A stretch of DNA of 64,000 nt from Actinoplanes campanulatus (GCF_014647795.1 NZ_BMPW01000005.1:1-64000); one strand, 5' to 3'. Shown: positions 42,335 to 52,659, counted from the stretch's first letter. Translations and numbers: made by a program. Notes: a model not told the origin generated them from the letters alone.

Positions 42335-44823
42335 GCCATGCCGCCGGCGGGCAGGGCGAGGATCATGGTGAGGCCGCCTCCGGGTGTCTCGTCGGGGGTG
42401 AGGGTGCCGCCCATCGCTTCGGTGAGGCCGCGGGACAGGGCCAGGCCGAGGCCGACGCCGGTGCCGGTGTCGCGGTCGCCGAGGCGCTGGAAGGGCAGGA
42501 AGACGTCGTCCCACCGGTCGTGGGGGATGCCGGGGCCGTGGTCGATGACGCGTAGTTCGACGGTGTCGCCGTGGCTGCTGCCGGTGATCACGGGCGGGCG
42601 GCCGGGTGGGCTGTGGCGCAGCGCGTTGGTGACGATGTTGACCAGGATACGTTCGAGCAGGCCGGGGTCGGCGTGCAAGGGCGGCAGGTCGTCGGGGACG
42701 TGCACGGTGACGTCGTGGCCGTCGGGGCCGATCTCGTCGAGGGCGCGGGGGACGACGTCTTCGGCGCCGACGTCGATGGCGACGACGCCGAGGGCGCCGG
42801 CCTGCAGACGGCTCATGTCGAGCAGGTTGGCCACGAGCCGGTCGAGGCGGCCCAGGGATTCGTCGGTGGTGGCCAGCAGCTCGTCGCGGTCCTCGTCGTC
42901 GAGTTGGATGTCGCGGCTGCGCAGTCCGGCGACGGCGGCGGTGGCGGCGGCCAGTGGGGTGCGCAGGTCGTGGCTGACCGCGGCCAGCAGGGCGGTGCGC
43001 AGCCGGTCGGCCTCGGCGAGGGGTTTGGCGGCGGCGGCCTCGGTGGCGAGGCGTTCCTGTTTCAGGGCGACGGCGGCCTGGGCGGCGAAGGCTTCCACGA
43101 TGCGCCGGTCGGAGGCTTCCAGGATCCGGCCGCGCAGCAGGACCGTCAGGGTCTCGTCGGCTTTGACCTCGACGTCGGCGTCGACGGGTGCCACACAGAC
43201 CGGATGGCCGACGGCGGCGACGACCGTGCCGTCGTCGATCAGGGTGACCGAGTCGAGGCCGAACGTCTCGCGGAGCCGGTCGAGCAGGGCGATCAGGGGC
43301 CGTTCGCCGCGCAGGACGCTGCCGGCGACGGTGGCCAGGGTCTGCGCGTCGGCGGACGCCTGTGCGGCCTGCCGGGTCTTGCGGGCGGCGGTGTCGACGA
43401 CCCAGCTGACGGCGACGGCGACGGTGACGAAGATGGCCAGGGCGAGCAGGTTCTGCACTTCGGCGATGGTGAACCGGAACAGCGGTGGGGTGAAGAACCA
43501 GTTGAGTGCCAGGGAGGCGCCGACGGCGGCGAGCAGGGCCGGCCAGAGTCCGCCGATCAGGGCGACGCCGACGACGGCGGCCAGGAAGAGCAGGATGTCG
43601 TTGGTGAGCGACAGTTGCGGGCCGACCTTGAGCAGCGCGACCAGCAGCGGCAGGCCGAGCAGCGCGGTGAGGAACCCGGCGACGCGGCGGCTGCGGGACA
43701 GCGCCGCGGGCATCGGGCCGCGGCGGCGGCCCCGGCCGGCGTGTTCGTGGCTGACCAGGTGCACGTCGATGGAGCCGGAGCGGGCGATCGTGGTGACGCC
43801 GACGCCCGCGGAGAGGATCTGGGCGAACCGGCCGCGGCGGGAGGCGCCGAGGACGATCTGGGTGGCGTTGGCGCCGCGGGCGAAGTCGAGCACGGCCTGC
43901 GGGATGTCGGCGCCGACGACCTGGTGGTAGCTGCCACCGAGGCTCTCCACCAGGACGCGCTGCTTGGCGAGCGCGGCCGGGTCGGCGCCGGCCAGGCCGT
44001 CGCTGCGGGCCACGTGTACGGCGAGCAGGTCGGCGCCTTTGGTGCGGGCGGCGATGCGGGAGGCACGGCGGATGAGGGTGTCGCCTTCGAGCCCGCCGGT
44101 CAGCGCGACGACGATGCGTTCGCGGGTCTCCCAGGTGGAGTCGATGGCGTGGTCGGCGCGGTATTTGTCGAGCTGGTCCTCGACCTTGTCGGCGAGCCAC
44201 AGCAGGGCCAGTTCGCGCAGGGCGGTGAGGTTGCCGGTGCGGAAGTAATTGCCGAGCGCGGCGTCGATCTTCTCGGGCTGGTAGATGTTGCCGTGGGCCA
44301 TCCGGCGGCGCAGCGCCTCCGGGGTCATGTCGACGAGTTCGACCTGTTCGGCGGCGCGGACGATCGCGTCGGGGAGCGTCTCGCGCTGTTCGGCGCCGGT
44401 GATGCGGGTGACGACGTCGTTGAGTGACTCCAGGTGCTGGATGTTGACGGTGGTGAGCACGCTGATGCCGGCGTCCAGTAGTTGCTGGACGTCCTGCCAG
44501 CGTTTGGCGTTGCGGCAGCCGGGGATGTTGGTGTGGGCGAGTTCGTCGACGACGGCGATGTCGGGGCGGCGGCGCAGGACGGCGTCGAGGTCCATCTCGG
44601 TGAAGGCCACGCCGCGGTAGGTCATCGTGCGGCGCGGCACGACCTCGAGGTCGCCGAGCATGGCGGCGGTGTGTCTGCGGCCGTGCGTCTCGACCAGGCC
44701 GATCACGACGTCGGTGCCGCGTCCGGCGCGTCGCCGGGCTTCCTCGAGCATGGCGTACGTCTTGCCGACGCCCGGCGCCGCGCCGAGGTAGATCCGCAGT
44801 TCACCGCGAGGCATGGGGCTCAT
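42331..44823 (-). CDS. kdpD: Sensor kinase KdpD
   Basis: An 830-aa membrane histidine kinase. N-terminal KdpD domain with Walker A GAAPGVGKTY (about 14-23), a universal-stress-like domain about 235-355, four membrane helices (DUF4118, about 385-480), a GAF-like region, then the kinase: His618 in AVSHDLRTPL and the HATPase N-box NIVTNALRHS and G-box GTGVGLGLALS. It senses potassium limitation or turgor. Its start lies 23 bp inside the kdpC gene. ATG 44814 is an alternative. Confidence 0.95.
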   Translation of the reverse strand: MSPMPRGELRIYLGAAPGVGKTYAMLEEARRRAGRGTDVVIGLVETHGRRHTAAMLGDLEVVPRRTMTYRGVAFTEMDLDAVLRRRPDIAVVDELAHTNIPGCRNAKRWQDVQQLLDAGISVLTTVNIQHLESLNDVVTRITGAEQRETLPDAIVRAAEQVELVDMTPEALRRRMAHGNIYQPEKIDAALGNYFRTGNLTALRELALLWLADKVEDQLDKYRADHAIDSTWETRERIVVALTGGLEGDTLIRRASRIAARTKGADLLAVHVARSDGLAGADPAALAKQRVLVESLGGSYHQVVGADIPQAVLDFARGANATQIVLGASRRGRFAQILSAGVGVTTIARSGSIDVHLVSHEHAGRGRRRGPMPAALSRSRRVAGFLTALLGLPLLVALLKVGPQLSLTNDILLFLAAVVGVALIGGLWPALLAAVGASLALNWFFTPPLFRFTIAEVQNLLALAIFVTVAVAVSWVVDTAARKTRQAAQASADAQTLATVAGSVLRGERPLIALLDRLRETFGLDSVTLIDDGTVVAAVGHPVCVAPVDADVEVKADETLTVLLRGRILEASDRRIVEAFAAQAAVALKQERLATEAAAAKPLAEADRLRTALLAAVSHDLRTPLAAATAAVAGLRSRDIQLDDEDRDELLATTDESLGRLDRLVANLLDMSRLQAGALGVVAIDVGAEDVVPRALDEIGPDGHDVTVHVPDDLPPLHADPGLLERILVNIVTNALRHSPPGRPPVITGSSHGDTVELRVIDHGPGIPHDRWDDVFLPFQRLGDRDTGTGVGLGLALSRGLTEAMGGTLTPDETPGGGLTMILALPAGGMA

Positions 44824-45643
44824 TGTCCCGCCCGTCCAGGGCCATGTTGAGTTCGAGGACGTTCACGCCGGGTTCGCCGAGCAGGCCCAGCGCCCGGCCG
44901 GTGGTGTGCTCGGCGATCAGTTCCCGCACCCGGGCCTCGGGAAGGCCGCGTTCGCGGGCCACCCGGGGCGCTTGCAGGGCGGCGTAGGCCGGGCTGATGT
45001 GCGGGTCGAGCCCGCTGCCGCCGGCGGTGACCGCGTCGGCGGGCACGACCGGGTCGGCCGGCGCGTCGCCGCGGATCGGGGTGATCACGGCGCCGAGGGC
45101 GCGGTAGTCCGTGCCGTTCCCGGCCGGTTCGACGGTGACGCCCCGGTAGGTGGTCAGGAACGGGGTGCCGGTCTGGTTGACCGACACGACCCGGGTGACC
45201 GGCCCGGTGAGGCCGTCGCGGTGGAAGACCGCGAGGACCGCGCCGACGCCGTCGGGGGTGCAGTAGGGGCGGCGGCCGTCGACGCCCTCGAGCTTGCCGA
45301 TGGCGAGGCTGCGGGCGCAGACCTGGGTGAGCAGACTCGGCGACGGGTCGCCGGAGAGCGTGTCGACGACGCTCTCCGGGCCGAGGTTGCTCGCGCCGGT
45401 CGCGGTCGGGTCGTAGCGGTTCGCCGACGGCCGGCTCTGGAAATAGCGGGGATCGCCGTCGAAGGACTGGCCGATCAGGGTGCTGCCGGCAGAGACCATC
45501 GAGCCGGATGCCTTGTCCGACAGCCCGGGGAGCCGGCCGATCCCGACGATCAGCAGCGGGTAGGCCAGGCCGAGGATGACGGTGAGCACGAGCAGCGCGC
45601 GCAGGGCGGCGAGGTGCTGGGCGAGCCAGGCGGGAAGGCGCAT
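44801..45643 (-). CDS. kdpC: Potassium-transporting ATPase subunit KdpC, long form
   Basis: A 280-aa KdpC, against about 190 in E. coli. One N-terminal helix (about 13-35) and the typical GQSFDGDPRYFQSRPSA and GSGLDPHISPAYAALQAPRVARERGL blocks. The extra length is an inserted stretch of about 100 residues (about 98-205) between these blocks. Long KdpC forms occur in actinobacteria. KdpC stabilises the KdpFABC complex. The ATG lies 5 bp after the kdpB stop. Confidence 0.93.
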   Translation of the reverse strand: MRLPAWLAQHLAALRALLVLTVILGLAYPLLIVGIGRLPGLSDKASGSMVSAGSTLIGQSFDGDPRYFQSRPSANRYDPTATGASNLGPESVVDTLSGDPSPSLLTQVCARSLAIGKLEGVDGRRPYCTPDGVGAVLAVFHRDGLTGPVTRVVSVNQTGTPFLTTYRGVTVEPAGNGTDYRALGAVITPIRGDAPADPVVPADAVTAGGSGLDPHISPAYAALQAPRVARERGLPEARVRELIAEHTTGRALGLLGEPGVNVLELNMALDGRDNEPHASR

Positions 45644-45648
45644 GATGA

Positions 45649-47742
45649 TCAGATCCCGGGGATGAGCTGGATGAGCAGGTCGATGAGCTTGATGCCGACG
45701 AACGGTGTGACCACGCCGCCGAGGCCGTAGATCAGCAGGTTGCGGCTGAGCAGCCGGCTCGCCGCCGCCGGCCGGTAGCGGACACCGCGCAGGGCCAGCG
45801 GGATCAGGAAGACGATGACGATCGCGTTGAAGACGACCGCGGACAGGATCGCCGACCCGGGTGAGTGCAGCCGCATGACGTTGAGGGTGTCCAGGCCCGG
45901 GTAGACGGCGGCGAACATGGCCGGGATGATCGCGAAGTACTTGGCGATGTCGTTGGCGATGGAGAACGTCGTCAGCGCGCCGCGGGTGATCAGCAGCTGC
46001 TTGCCGATCTCGACGATCTCGATCAGTTTCGTCGGGTCGGAGTCGAGGTCGATCATGTTGCCGGCCTCCTTCGCCGCCGAGGTGCCGGTGTTCATGGCGA
46101 CACCGACGTCGGCCTGGGCGAGTGCGGGCGCGTCGTTCGTACCGTCTCCGGTCATGGCGACCAGCCGCCCACCCGCCTGTTCCTTCCGGATAAGGGCGAG
46201 TTTGTCCTCCGGGGTGGCTTCGGCGAGGAAGTCGTCGACGCCGGCCTCGGCGGCGATCGCCGCCGCCGTGCGCGGGTTGTCGCCGGTGATCATGACGGTG
46301 CGGATGCCCATCCGGCGCATCTCGTCGAACCGCTCGCGCATGCCCGGCTTGACCACGTCCTTGAGGTCGATCACCCCGAGCACCTGATCGTTCTCGGCCA
46401 CCACGAGCGGGGTTCCGCCGTCGGAGCTGATCCGGTCGACGATCTCGTCGATCTCGGCGTCGCGTACCCCGGCCCATTTCAGCACGGCCGCGGCGGCCCC
46501 CTTGCGGATCGTGCGCCCGTCGAGGTCGACGCCGCTCATCCGGGTCTGCGCGGTGAACGGCACCCACCGCGCCCCGGCCAGCAGGCCCGGCTCCCGGTCC
46601 CGCAGCCCGAACTCGTTCTTCGCGAGCACCACGATCGATCGACCTTCGGGCGTCTCATCGGCGAGGCTGGCCAGTTGCGCCGCGTCGGCGAGACGTTTCG
46701 GATCAACCCCGCTGACCGGTACGAACTCCGCCGCCTGCCGATTGCCGAGCGTGATGGTGCCGGTCTTGTCGAGCAGCAGCGTGTTGACGTCCCCGGCCGC
46801 CTCGACGGCGCGGCCGCTCATGGCCAGCACGTTGCGCTGGACCAGGCGGTCCATGCCCGCGATGCCGATCGCCGACAGCAGCGCCCCGATCGTGGTCGGG
46901 ATGAGGCAGACCAGCAGCGACACGAGCACGACGCCGGTGACGCCGTGGCCGTCGATCGCCGTCGTGTCCGGCGCCGCCGCCTGATAGGCCTTGGTGTAGA
47001 TGGCCAGTGGCTGGAGCGTGACGACCGCCAGCAGGAAGATGATCGTCAGCGCGGCGAGCAGGATGTTCAGGGCGATCTCGTTCGGGGTCTTCTGCCGGTT
47101 CGCGCCCTCGACCAGGGCGATCATCCGGTCCACGAAGCTATCCCCCGGCCTCTGGGTGATCCGCACGATGATGCGGTCGCTGAGGACCGTGGTGCCGCCG
47201 GTGACCGCGGACCGGTCGCCGCCGGACTCGCGGATGACCGGCGCCGACTCGCCGGTGATGGCCGACTCGTCGACGCTGGCGATGCCCTCGACGACGTCGC
47301 CGTCACCGGGGATGACCTGCCCGGCTTCGACGGTCACCAGGTCGCCCTGCCGTAGTTCGGTCGCCGGGATGTCCCGGCCGTCGGCCAGGTGGGCGACGGT
47401 GTCCCGCTTGGCCGACCGCAGGGCGGCCGCCTGGGCCTTGCCGCGGCCCTCGGCGACGGCCTCGGCCAGGTTCGCGAACACCACGGTCAGCCACAGCCAG
47501 ACCGTGATCAGCCAGGCGAACAGGCTCGGCTCGACGACGGCCAGGACGGTGGTGAAGACGGCGCCGGCCTCGACGATGAACATCACCGGGTTGCGCCACA
47601 TGATGCGCGGGTCCAGCTTGCGCAGCGCGTCCGGCAGCGACCGCAGCAACTGCTTCGGGTCGAGCAGGCCCGCCTTCACCGGCCTGGCCGACGGTGCGGG
47701 TTCCGGCCCGGCCTCGACCAGGTCGTCCAGGGTCATGGTCAT
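45649..47742 (-). CDS. kdpB: Potassium-transporting P-type ATPase KdpB
   Basis: A 697-aa P-type ATPase subunit. Phosphorylation site Asp325 in DKTGT, actuator loop TGES, hinge [11 protein letters not shown] and MITGDNPRT. It hydrolyses ATP to drive K+ import through KdpA. ATG 47742 is chosen because GAAAGG lies 7 bases upstream. An ATG at 47781 overlapping the kdpA stop would add 13 residues. Confidence 0.95.
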   Translation of the reverse strand: MTMTLDDLVEAGPEPAPSARPVKAGLLDPKQLLRSLPDALRKLDPRIMWRNPVMFIVEAGAVFTTVLAVVEPSLFAWLITVWLWLTVVFANLAEAVAEGRGKAQAAALRSAKRDTVAHLADGRDIPATELRQGDLVTVEAGQVIPGDGDVVEGIASVDESAITGESAPVIRESGGDRSAVTGGTTVLSDRIIVRITQRPGDSFVDRMIALVEGANRQKTPNEIALNILLAALTIIFLLAVVTLQPLAIYTKAYQAAAPDTTAIDGHGVTGVVLVSLLVCLIPTTIGALLSAIGIAGMDRLVQRNVLAMSGRAVEAAGDVNTLLLDKTGTITLGNRQAAEFVPVSGVDPKRLADAAQLASLADETPEGRSIVVLAKNEFGLRDREPGLLAGARWVPFTAQTRMSGVDLDGRTIRKGAAAAVLKWAGVRDAEIDEIVDRISSDGGTPLVVAENDQVLGVIDLKDVVKPGMRERFDEMRRMGIRTVMITGDNPRTAAAIAAEAGVDDFLAEATPEDKLALIRKEQAGGRLVAMTGDGTNDAPALAQADVGVAMNTGTSAAKEAGNMIDLDSDPTKLIEIVEIGKQLLITRGALTTFSIANDIAKYFAIIPAMFAAVYPGLDTLNVMRLHSPGSAILSAVVFNAIVIVFLIPLALRGVRYRPAAASRLLSRNLLIYGLGGVVTPFVGIKLIDLLIQLIPGI

Positions 47743-47777
47743 CGAAGTGCCTTTCTCACGTTCGGTGCTGGGCCGGG

Positions 47778-49424
47778 TCATGACAGGCCCTCGGCGAGCG
47801 GGCCGAGCGCCAGCGCGGGAAGGAACGTCAGCGCGACCAGGACGACGGTCACGCCGGCGACCATGCCGACGAACAGCGGCCGGTGGGTGGGCAGGGTGCC
47901 CTCGGACTCCGGAACCGAATGTTGCCCGGCCAGTGACCCGGCCAGGGCCAGCACCAGGATCAGCGGCAGGAACCGGCCCAGCAGCATCGCCAGGCCCAGC
48001 GCGACGTCCCACCACGGTGTGTCGACCGTGATGCCGGCGAACGCGGAGCCGTTGTTGTTGCCGGCGCTGGTGAACGCGTACAGCACCTCGGAGAGGCCGT
48101 GCGGCCCGGTGTTGAGCGCGGTGGCGTCGTTGCCGGTGGCGAACGCCGCCGCCGTTCCGCCGAGCACGATCAGCGGGGTGACCAGGAAGTACAGCGACGC
48201 GAGCTGAATCTCCCGGACCCGGATCCGTTTGCCCAGGTATTCGGGGGTACGGCCGACCATCAGCCCCGCCACGAACACCGTGATCGTCGCCAGGATCAGC
48301 ATGCCGTAGAGACCCGAGCCGGCCCCGCCCGGCGCGACCTCGCCGAGCATCATGTTGACCATCGGCATCATCCCGCCGAGCGCGGTGTACGAGTCGTGGA
48401 ACGAGTTGACCGCCCCGGTCGACGTGAGCGTGGTCGCGGCCGCGAACGTCGCCGAGCCGGGGATCCCGAAGCGGGCCTCCTTGCCCTCCATGGCCGCGCC
48501 GACCGCCTGCGGCACCGTGCCGGCGCCGTGCGTCTCGAACCCGACGGTCAGGGCGATGCTGCCGAGTGCCAGCAGGGCCATGACCGCGGCGATGGCATAA
48601 CCCTGCCGGTTCTGGCCGACCATCCGGCCGAACACCCGCGGCAGACTGAACGGGATCAGCAGCATCAGCAGGATCTGCAACCAGTTCGTCCAGGCCGTGG
48701 GGTTCTCGAAGGGGTGCGCCGAGTTGGCGTTGTAGAAGCCGCCCCCGTTGGTGCCGAGTTCCTTGATGGCCTCCTGCGAGGCGACCGGGCCGCCGGTGAT
48801 GTGCTGGACACCGCCGGTCAGCGTGGTCACATCGACACCGGCCGACAGGTTCTGCACCACACCGCCGACCATGAACACGACGGCGAACACCACCGACAGC
48901 GGCAGCAGGATCCGCAGCGTGATCCGGGTCAGGTCGACCCAGAAATTGCCGAGCGTCTCGGCTCGACGGGCCGCGAAGCCGCGCACCAGCGCCACCGCCA
49001 CCGCGATGCCGACACCGGCGGAGACGAAGTTCTGGACGGCGAGACCGGCCATCTGCACCAGGTGACCCATCGTGGACTCACCCGAGTAGGCCTGCCAGTT
49101 CGTGTTCGTCACGAAGCTGACCGCGGTGTTCCAGGCGATGTGGTCCTCGACCGCCGGCAGGCCCAGCGACAGCCACAGCCGGTCCTGCAACCGCAGGAAG
49201 GCGTAGAGGAACAGGATCGAGACCGCGGAGAACGCGAGCACACCACGGGCGTAGACACCCCAGGCCTGCCCGGCGTTCGCGTCCACGCCGACCAGCCGGT
49301 AGACACCGCGCTCGACGACGTTGTGGTCCCGGCCGGAGACCACCCGGTACATGTAGTCGCCGAACGGCCGGTGCACCGCGACGAGCGCGGCGGCCAGCAT
49401 CAGCACGGCGATCCAGCCGGTCAT
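47778..49424 (-). CDS. kdpA: Potassium-transporting ATPase subunit KdpA
   Basis: A 548-aa membrane subunit with about ten helices and the four K+-channel-like pore loops; filter segments include [11 protein letters not shown] and [21 protein letters not shown]. It forms the selective K+ path. ATG 49424 overlaps the kdpF stop by one base; a TTG at 49427 also opens the frame. Confidence 0.95.
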   Translation of the reverse strand: MTGWIAVLMLAAALVAVHRPFGDYMYRVVSGRDHNVVERGVYRLVGVDANAGQAWGVYARGVLAFSAVSILFLYAFLRLQDRLWLSLGLPAVEDHIAWNTAVSFVTNTNWQAYSGESTMGHLVQMAGLAVQNFVSAGVGIAVAVALVRGFAARRAETLGNFWVDLTRITLRILLPLSVVFAVVFMVGGVVQNLSAGVDVTTLTGGVQHITGGPVASQEAIKELGTNGGGFYNANSAHPFENPTAWTNWLQILLMLLIPFSLPRVFGRMVGQNRQGYAIAAVMALLALGSIALTVGFETHGAGTVPQAVGAAMEGKEARFGIPGSATFAAATTLTSTGAVNSFHDSYTALGGMMPMVNMMLGEVAPGGAGSGLYGMLILATITVFVAGLMVGRTPEYLGKRIRVREIQLASLYFLVTPLIVLGGTAAAFATGNDATALNTGPHGLSEVLYAFTSAGNNNGSAFAGITVDTPWWDVALGLAMLLGRFLPLILVLALAGSLAGQHSVPESEGTLPTHRPLFVGMVAGVTVVLVALTFLPALALGPLAEGLS

Positions 49425-49513
49425 CAAAAACGCTCCGGGAACAGCAGGGCCGCCACCAGCAGGACGGCCAGCGACACGGCCAGGATCAGACCGATCAGGT
49501 TGACGGCGTTCAT
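49424..49513 (-). CDS. kdpF: KdpF small membrane subunit
   Basis: A 29-aa single-helix peptide ([20 protein letters not shown] then AALLFPERF). The sequence, length and place directly before kdpA match KdpF, which stabilises the Kdp complex. Its ATG overlaps the stop of another small ORF by 4 bases. Confidence 0.9.
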   Translation of the reverse strand: MNAVNLIGLILAVSLAVLLVAALLFPERF

Positions 49514-49593
49514 CGACGTTCGACCGCCTTGACCAGCGCGGTGAACACGGCGAACACGGTCACCGTGAGCACGACGAACAGGAGATCAGCCAC
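49510..49593 (-). CDS. 27-aa membrane peptide at head of kdp operon
   Basis: GTG start with GGGAGT 5 bases upstream. The peptide ([20 protein letters not shown] then VKAVERR) is one membrane helix with a basic tail. Its stop overlaps kdpF by 4 bases. Similar short ORFs occur before kdpF in other actinobacteria as far as I recall, usually unannotated. Probably an extra single-helix partner of the Kdp complex or its sensor. Confidence 0.75.
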   Translation of the reverse strand: MADLLFVVLTVTVFAVFTALVKAVERR

Positions 49594-49703
49594 GGAGGAC
49601 TCCCAGAAAGGTGATGATGTCTCGGGTACTGCTCCCCCAGCCAAGCGCGCCCGCAAGCCGGTGAGAACGGTTGTTCACGCGATGCGTACGCGGCAGGCGT
49701 GAA

Positions 49704-49725
49704 TGTTGACGCCCTGTTGACGCCG
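49704..49725. promoter_or_regulatory. Tandem KdpE-type box
   Basis: TGTTGACGCCC is followed at once by TGTTGACGCCG: an 11-bp tandem direct repeat, the form used by OmpR-type regulators. It lies between the kdp operon (start 49593) and trkH (start 49784). Confidence 0.7.
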
Positions 49726-49783
49726 CGTCCGGCAGTTGGCCGAGTCGGCAACACCGCCCCGCCCGATTCGGGATCATGACCGG

Positions 49784-51358
49784 GTGGACTCGACGTGGGG
49801 CCAACTGCTGCTGGGACTGGCGACGATCGCCGGGTTCTTCGCCGTGGTGGCCATCGGCGTGGTCGTGCTGCTCTGGGCGCCGCTGGCCGGGCCGGCCACC
49901 GAACAGGCGCCGCGATGGGCCCGCCGCCGCACCGACACCGATCTCCGGGCCCGGCTGTGGCGGCGTGCCGCCGCGACGGCGCGAAGACTTCATCGGGTAC
50001 GGCCACCCGCACCGGTCACCCGGGCGCTCGAACACGTGGTGCGGCACCCGTCCCGGCTGGTGGTGGCCGGCTTCGCGGTGGCCGTCATGGTCGGTTGGGG
50101 GCTGCTGATGCTGCCGCCGGCGACCGAGTCGGGCCGCGGCGCCGGAGCGGTCACGGCGCTGTTCACCGCCACGTCCGCGGTGTGTGTGACCGGGCTGGTC
50201 ATCGAGGACACCGGCAGCTACTGGTCCGGGTTCGGCGAGGCCGTCATCCTGGGGCTGATCCAGATCGGCGGCTTCGGCATCATGACGGTGGCGTCACTGC
50301 TGGGGCTCCTGGTCGCCGGCCGGATGCGGATGCGCCTCCAGTTGGGCGCACAGGCCGAGACCAAGGCCATGAGTGTCGGCGACGTCCGGCAGGTGATCCT
50401 CGGCGTCCTGCGGATCAGTCTGCTGGTGGAGACCACGGTGGCGGTGGCGCTCACCTGGCGGTTCGCCGACGGCTACGGCCAGAGCTGGAGCCACGCCGCC
50501 TACCTGGGGCTGTTCCACGCCGTGTCGGCGTTCAACAACGCCGGTTTCGGCCTCTACCCGGACAGCCTGATGCGGTTCGTCGGCGACCCACTGATCTGCC
50601 TGCCGATCTGCGCGGCCGTCATCATCGGCGGGCTCGGGTTCCCGGTCCTGTTCGAGCTGCGCCGCAAACTGCGCACCCCACGGAAGTGGTCGCTGCACAC
50701 CAAGGTCACCCTGGCGATGACCGGCGTACTGCTCGCCGGTGGCTGGCTGCTGATCACCTGGGCCGAATGGGCGAACACCGCCACGCTGGGCCCGCTGGGC
50801 GTCGGCGGACGGCTGCTGGCCGGATTCACCACCGCGGTGATGCCCCGCACCGCCGGATTCAACAGCATCGACGTGGCGCAGATGCACGATGTCACCCTGC
50901 TCGTCAACGACATGCTGATGTTCATCGGCGGCGGCAGCGCCGGCACCGCGGGTGGCATCAAGGTCACCACGTTCGCCCTGCTCGGCTTCGTGATCCTCGC
51001 CGAGATCCGCGGCGAACCGAGCGTGCACGTGCTGGGCCGCAACCTGCCCACCGGCATCCAACGGCAGGCGCTGACCATCGCGCTGCTCGGCATCGGCCTG
51101 GTGATGGCCGCCACGCTGTCGCTGCTGGCGCTGACCCCGTTCAACCTCAACCAGGTCCTGCTCGAGGTGACCTCCGCGTTCGCCACCGTCGGCATGTCCA
51201 CCGGCATCACCGCCCACGTCGGCACGGCCGGGCACCTCGTCCTCATCGCGCTGATGTTCATCGGACGGCTCGGCCCGGTCACCGCCGCGGCGGCACTGGC
51301 CCTGCGGCACCGCAACCGCCGTTACGAACTACCCGAGGAGCGAACCATCGTTGGCTAG
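49784..51358 (+). CDS. TrkH/KtrB-type potassium transporter
   Basis: A 524-aa K+ translocation subunit with several M1-P-M2 units. Filter loops include TATSAVCVTGL, NNAGFGLYPD, MPRTAGFNSID and VTSAFATVGMSTG. The N terminus has one extra helix and an Arg-rich loop. GTG 49784 is my choice; TTG 49736 would add 16 residues, and neither has a strong Shine-Dalgarno. Overlaps the trkA-like gene by 8 bases. Divergent from the kdp operon. Confidence 0.92.
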   Translation: MDSTWGQLLLGLATIAGFFAVVAIGVVVLLWAPLAGPATEQAPRWARRRTDTDLRARLWRRAAATARRLHRVRPPAPVTRALEHVVRHPSRLVVAGFAVAVMVGWGLLMLPPATESGRGAGAVTALFTATSAVCVTGLVIEDTGSYWSGFGEAVILGLIQIGGFGIMTVASLLGLLVAGRMRMRLQLGAQAETKAMSVGDVRQVILGVLRISLLVETTVAVALTWRFADGYGQSWSHAAYLGLFHAVSAFNNAGFGLYPDSLMRFVGDPLICLPICAAVIIGGLGFPVLFELRRKLRTPRKWSLHTKVTLAMTGVLLAGGWLLITWAEWANTATLGPLGVGGRLLAGFTTAVMPRTAGFNSIDVAQMHDVTLLVNDMLMFIGGGSAGTAGGIKVTTFALLGFVILAEIRGEPSVHVLGRNLPTGIQRQALTIALLGIGLVMAATLSLLALTPFNLNQVLLEVTSAFATVGMSTGITAHVGTAGHLVLIALMFIGRLGPVTAAAALALRHRNRRYELPEERTIVG

Positions 51359-52019
51359 GAAACCGGCACCCCACGAACGCATCGCCGTACTGGGACTGGG
51401 CCGTTTCGGCGGCTCCCTGGCCCTGGAACTGACCTTCCAGGGCTGGGAGGTCATCGGCATCGACGCCGACCCGCGCCCGGTGCAGGCACACGCCGACGCA
51501 CTCGCCCACACCGCGGTCGCCGACACCACCGACGAGGAGGCCCTGCGCCAGCTGGGCGTACACGAACTGACCAACGTCGTGGTCGGCATCGGCACCGACA
51601 TCCAGGCCAGCATCATGACCGCCTCACTGCTGACCGACCTGGGCGTGCCCCACATCCTGGCCAAGGCGCTGAGCCCCCAGCACGCCACCATCCTGCGCCG
51701 CGTCGGCGCCCACCACGTGGTGCTGCCCGAACAGGAGATGGGCGAACGCATGGCCCACCTGGTGACCGGCCAGATCCTGAACTTCATCCAGTTCGACGAC
51801 GACTACGTGCTCGCCAAGACCCGGGCGCCGGAGGCCGTCATCGGACAGACGCTGGCCGACATGGAGCTGCGCGGCACCTACGGCGTGACCGTGATGTCGA
51901 TCAAACGGCCGGGCGAGCGGTTCACCCACACGACCGCGGCCACCACCATCTACGCCGGGGACATGCTCATCGTCGCGGGCGACCCCCGCAGCGTCCAGGC
52001 CTTCTGCACCCTGCCGTGA
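51351..52019 (+). CDS. TrkA/KtrA-type potassium regulator (RCK)
   Basis: A 222-aa cytoplasmic gating subunit. RCK_N with Rossmann loop VLGLGRFGGSLA and acidic GIDADPR (about 13-35), and RCK_C about 135-222. The N domain binds NAD(H) or ATP; RCK_C domains of KtrA-type proteins bind c-di-AMP in several bacteria. TTG start inside the trkH 3' end with GAGGAG about 10 bases upstream. Works with the TrkH/KtrB channel. Confidence 0.93.
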   Translation: MARKPAPHERIAVLGLGRFGGSLALELTFQGWEVIGIDADPRPVQAHADALAHTAVADTTDEEALRQLGVHELTNVVVGIGTDIQASIMTASLLTDLGVPHILAKALSPQHATILRRVGAHHVVLPEQEMGERMAHLVTGQILNFIQFDDDYVLAKTRAPEAVIGQTLADMELRGTYGVTVMSIKRPGERFTHTTAATTIYAGDMLIVAGDPRSVQAFCTLP

Positions 52020-52052
52020 CGGACCGCCAACTGCCCGACCCCATCCATGGCG

Positions 52053-52580
52053 TCAGTCGGGCGCCATCTCGAAGAGTTCGTGAACGGCGTCGTAATACTT
52101 CGCCGTCCGCCCCAATGCGGTCATGCCGAGCCGTCGGCAGACGGCCTGGGAGGCATGGTTGCCCGGATCGGTCACGGCGACGACCCTGGCCAGCCCGCGA
52201 CCGAACGCATCGCGGAGGGCGGCCTCCGCCGCCTCGGTGGCATAGCCCAGTCCCCAGGCGTCCGGGTGCAGGTGCCAGCCGATTTCGACCTCGTCCGGCC
52301 CGCCGGTGGGTTCCCCCGCCGACAACGGGATCGGCTTGAGCAGCAGGTTTCCGACCGGCACCCCGTCCGCCGCAGTGATCAACCAGATGCCCTGTACGGG
52401 GTGGTCGACGGCACGCCGCCGCCTGATCGACGCGAGCGCGTCCTGCCTCGTTCGCATGACCGCCGGATGCGCGCCGAGGAAGCGCACGACCTCCCAGCGC
52501 GACTCCAGATCCAGAAGGAATTCGGCATCGTCATCGTGCCAGGGACGTAGCAGGAGCCGGTCGCTCGTGATCGTGCGCAT
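52053..52580 (-). CDS. GNAT acetyltransferase, RimJ-like
   Basis: A 175-aa acetyltransferase of the RimJ/RimL branch: SDRLLLRPWHDDDAEFLL, IGWHLHPDAWGLGYATEAAEAAL (acetyl-CoA loop), NHASQAVCRRLGM. ATG 52580 starts the fold; the frame runs open for another 270 bases upstream without meaning. TAGATT lies 7 bases before the ATG, so transcription may start at or near it. Substrate unknown. Confidence 0.87.
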   Translation of the reverse strand: MRTITSDRLLLRPWHDDDAEFLLDLESRWEVVRFLGAHPAVMRTRQDALASIRRRRAVDHPVQGIWLITAADGVPVGNLLLKPIPLSAGEPTGGPDEVEIGWHLHPDAWGLGYATEAAEAALRDAFGRGLARVVAVTDPGNHASQAVCRRLGMTALGRTAKYYDAVHELFEMAPD

Positions 52581-52611
52581 GCCACCGAATCTAGCCAGCG
52601 CGCTTTCCGCC

Positions 52612-52659
52612 CGGGCCGGCCTGCCCGGGCTGAGATCGGTGCCCGGGCAGGCCGGCCCG
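52612..52659. terminator. Perfect 19-bp hairpin with no clear owner gene
   Basis: Left arm 52612-52630 and right arm 52641-52659 (CGGGCCGGCCTGCCCGGGC and its exact complement) flank a 10-nt loop. It is as strong as any terminator here, yet no gene I can support ends beside it; it lies just upstream of the minus-strand GNAT gene. It may insulate that gene from the five-gene run ending at 52995. Confidence 0.6.

Noticed and set aside
42200-43930. A 576-codon open frame antisense to kdpD and kdpE
   Set aside because: Shadow of two well-conserved genes; no homology-like features.
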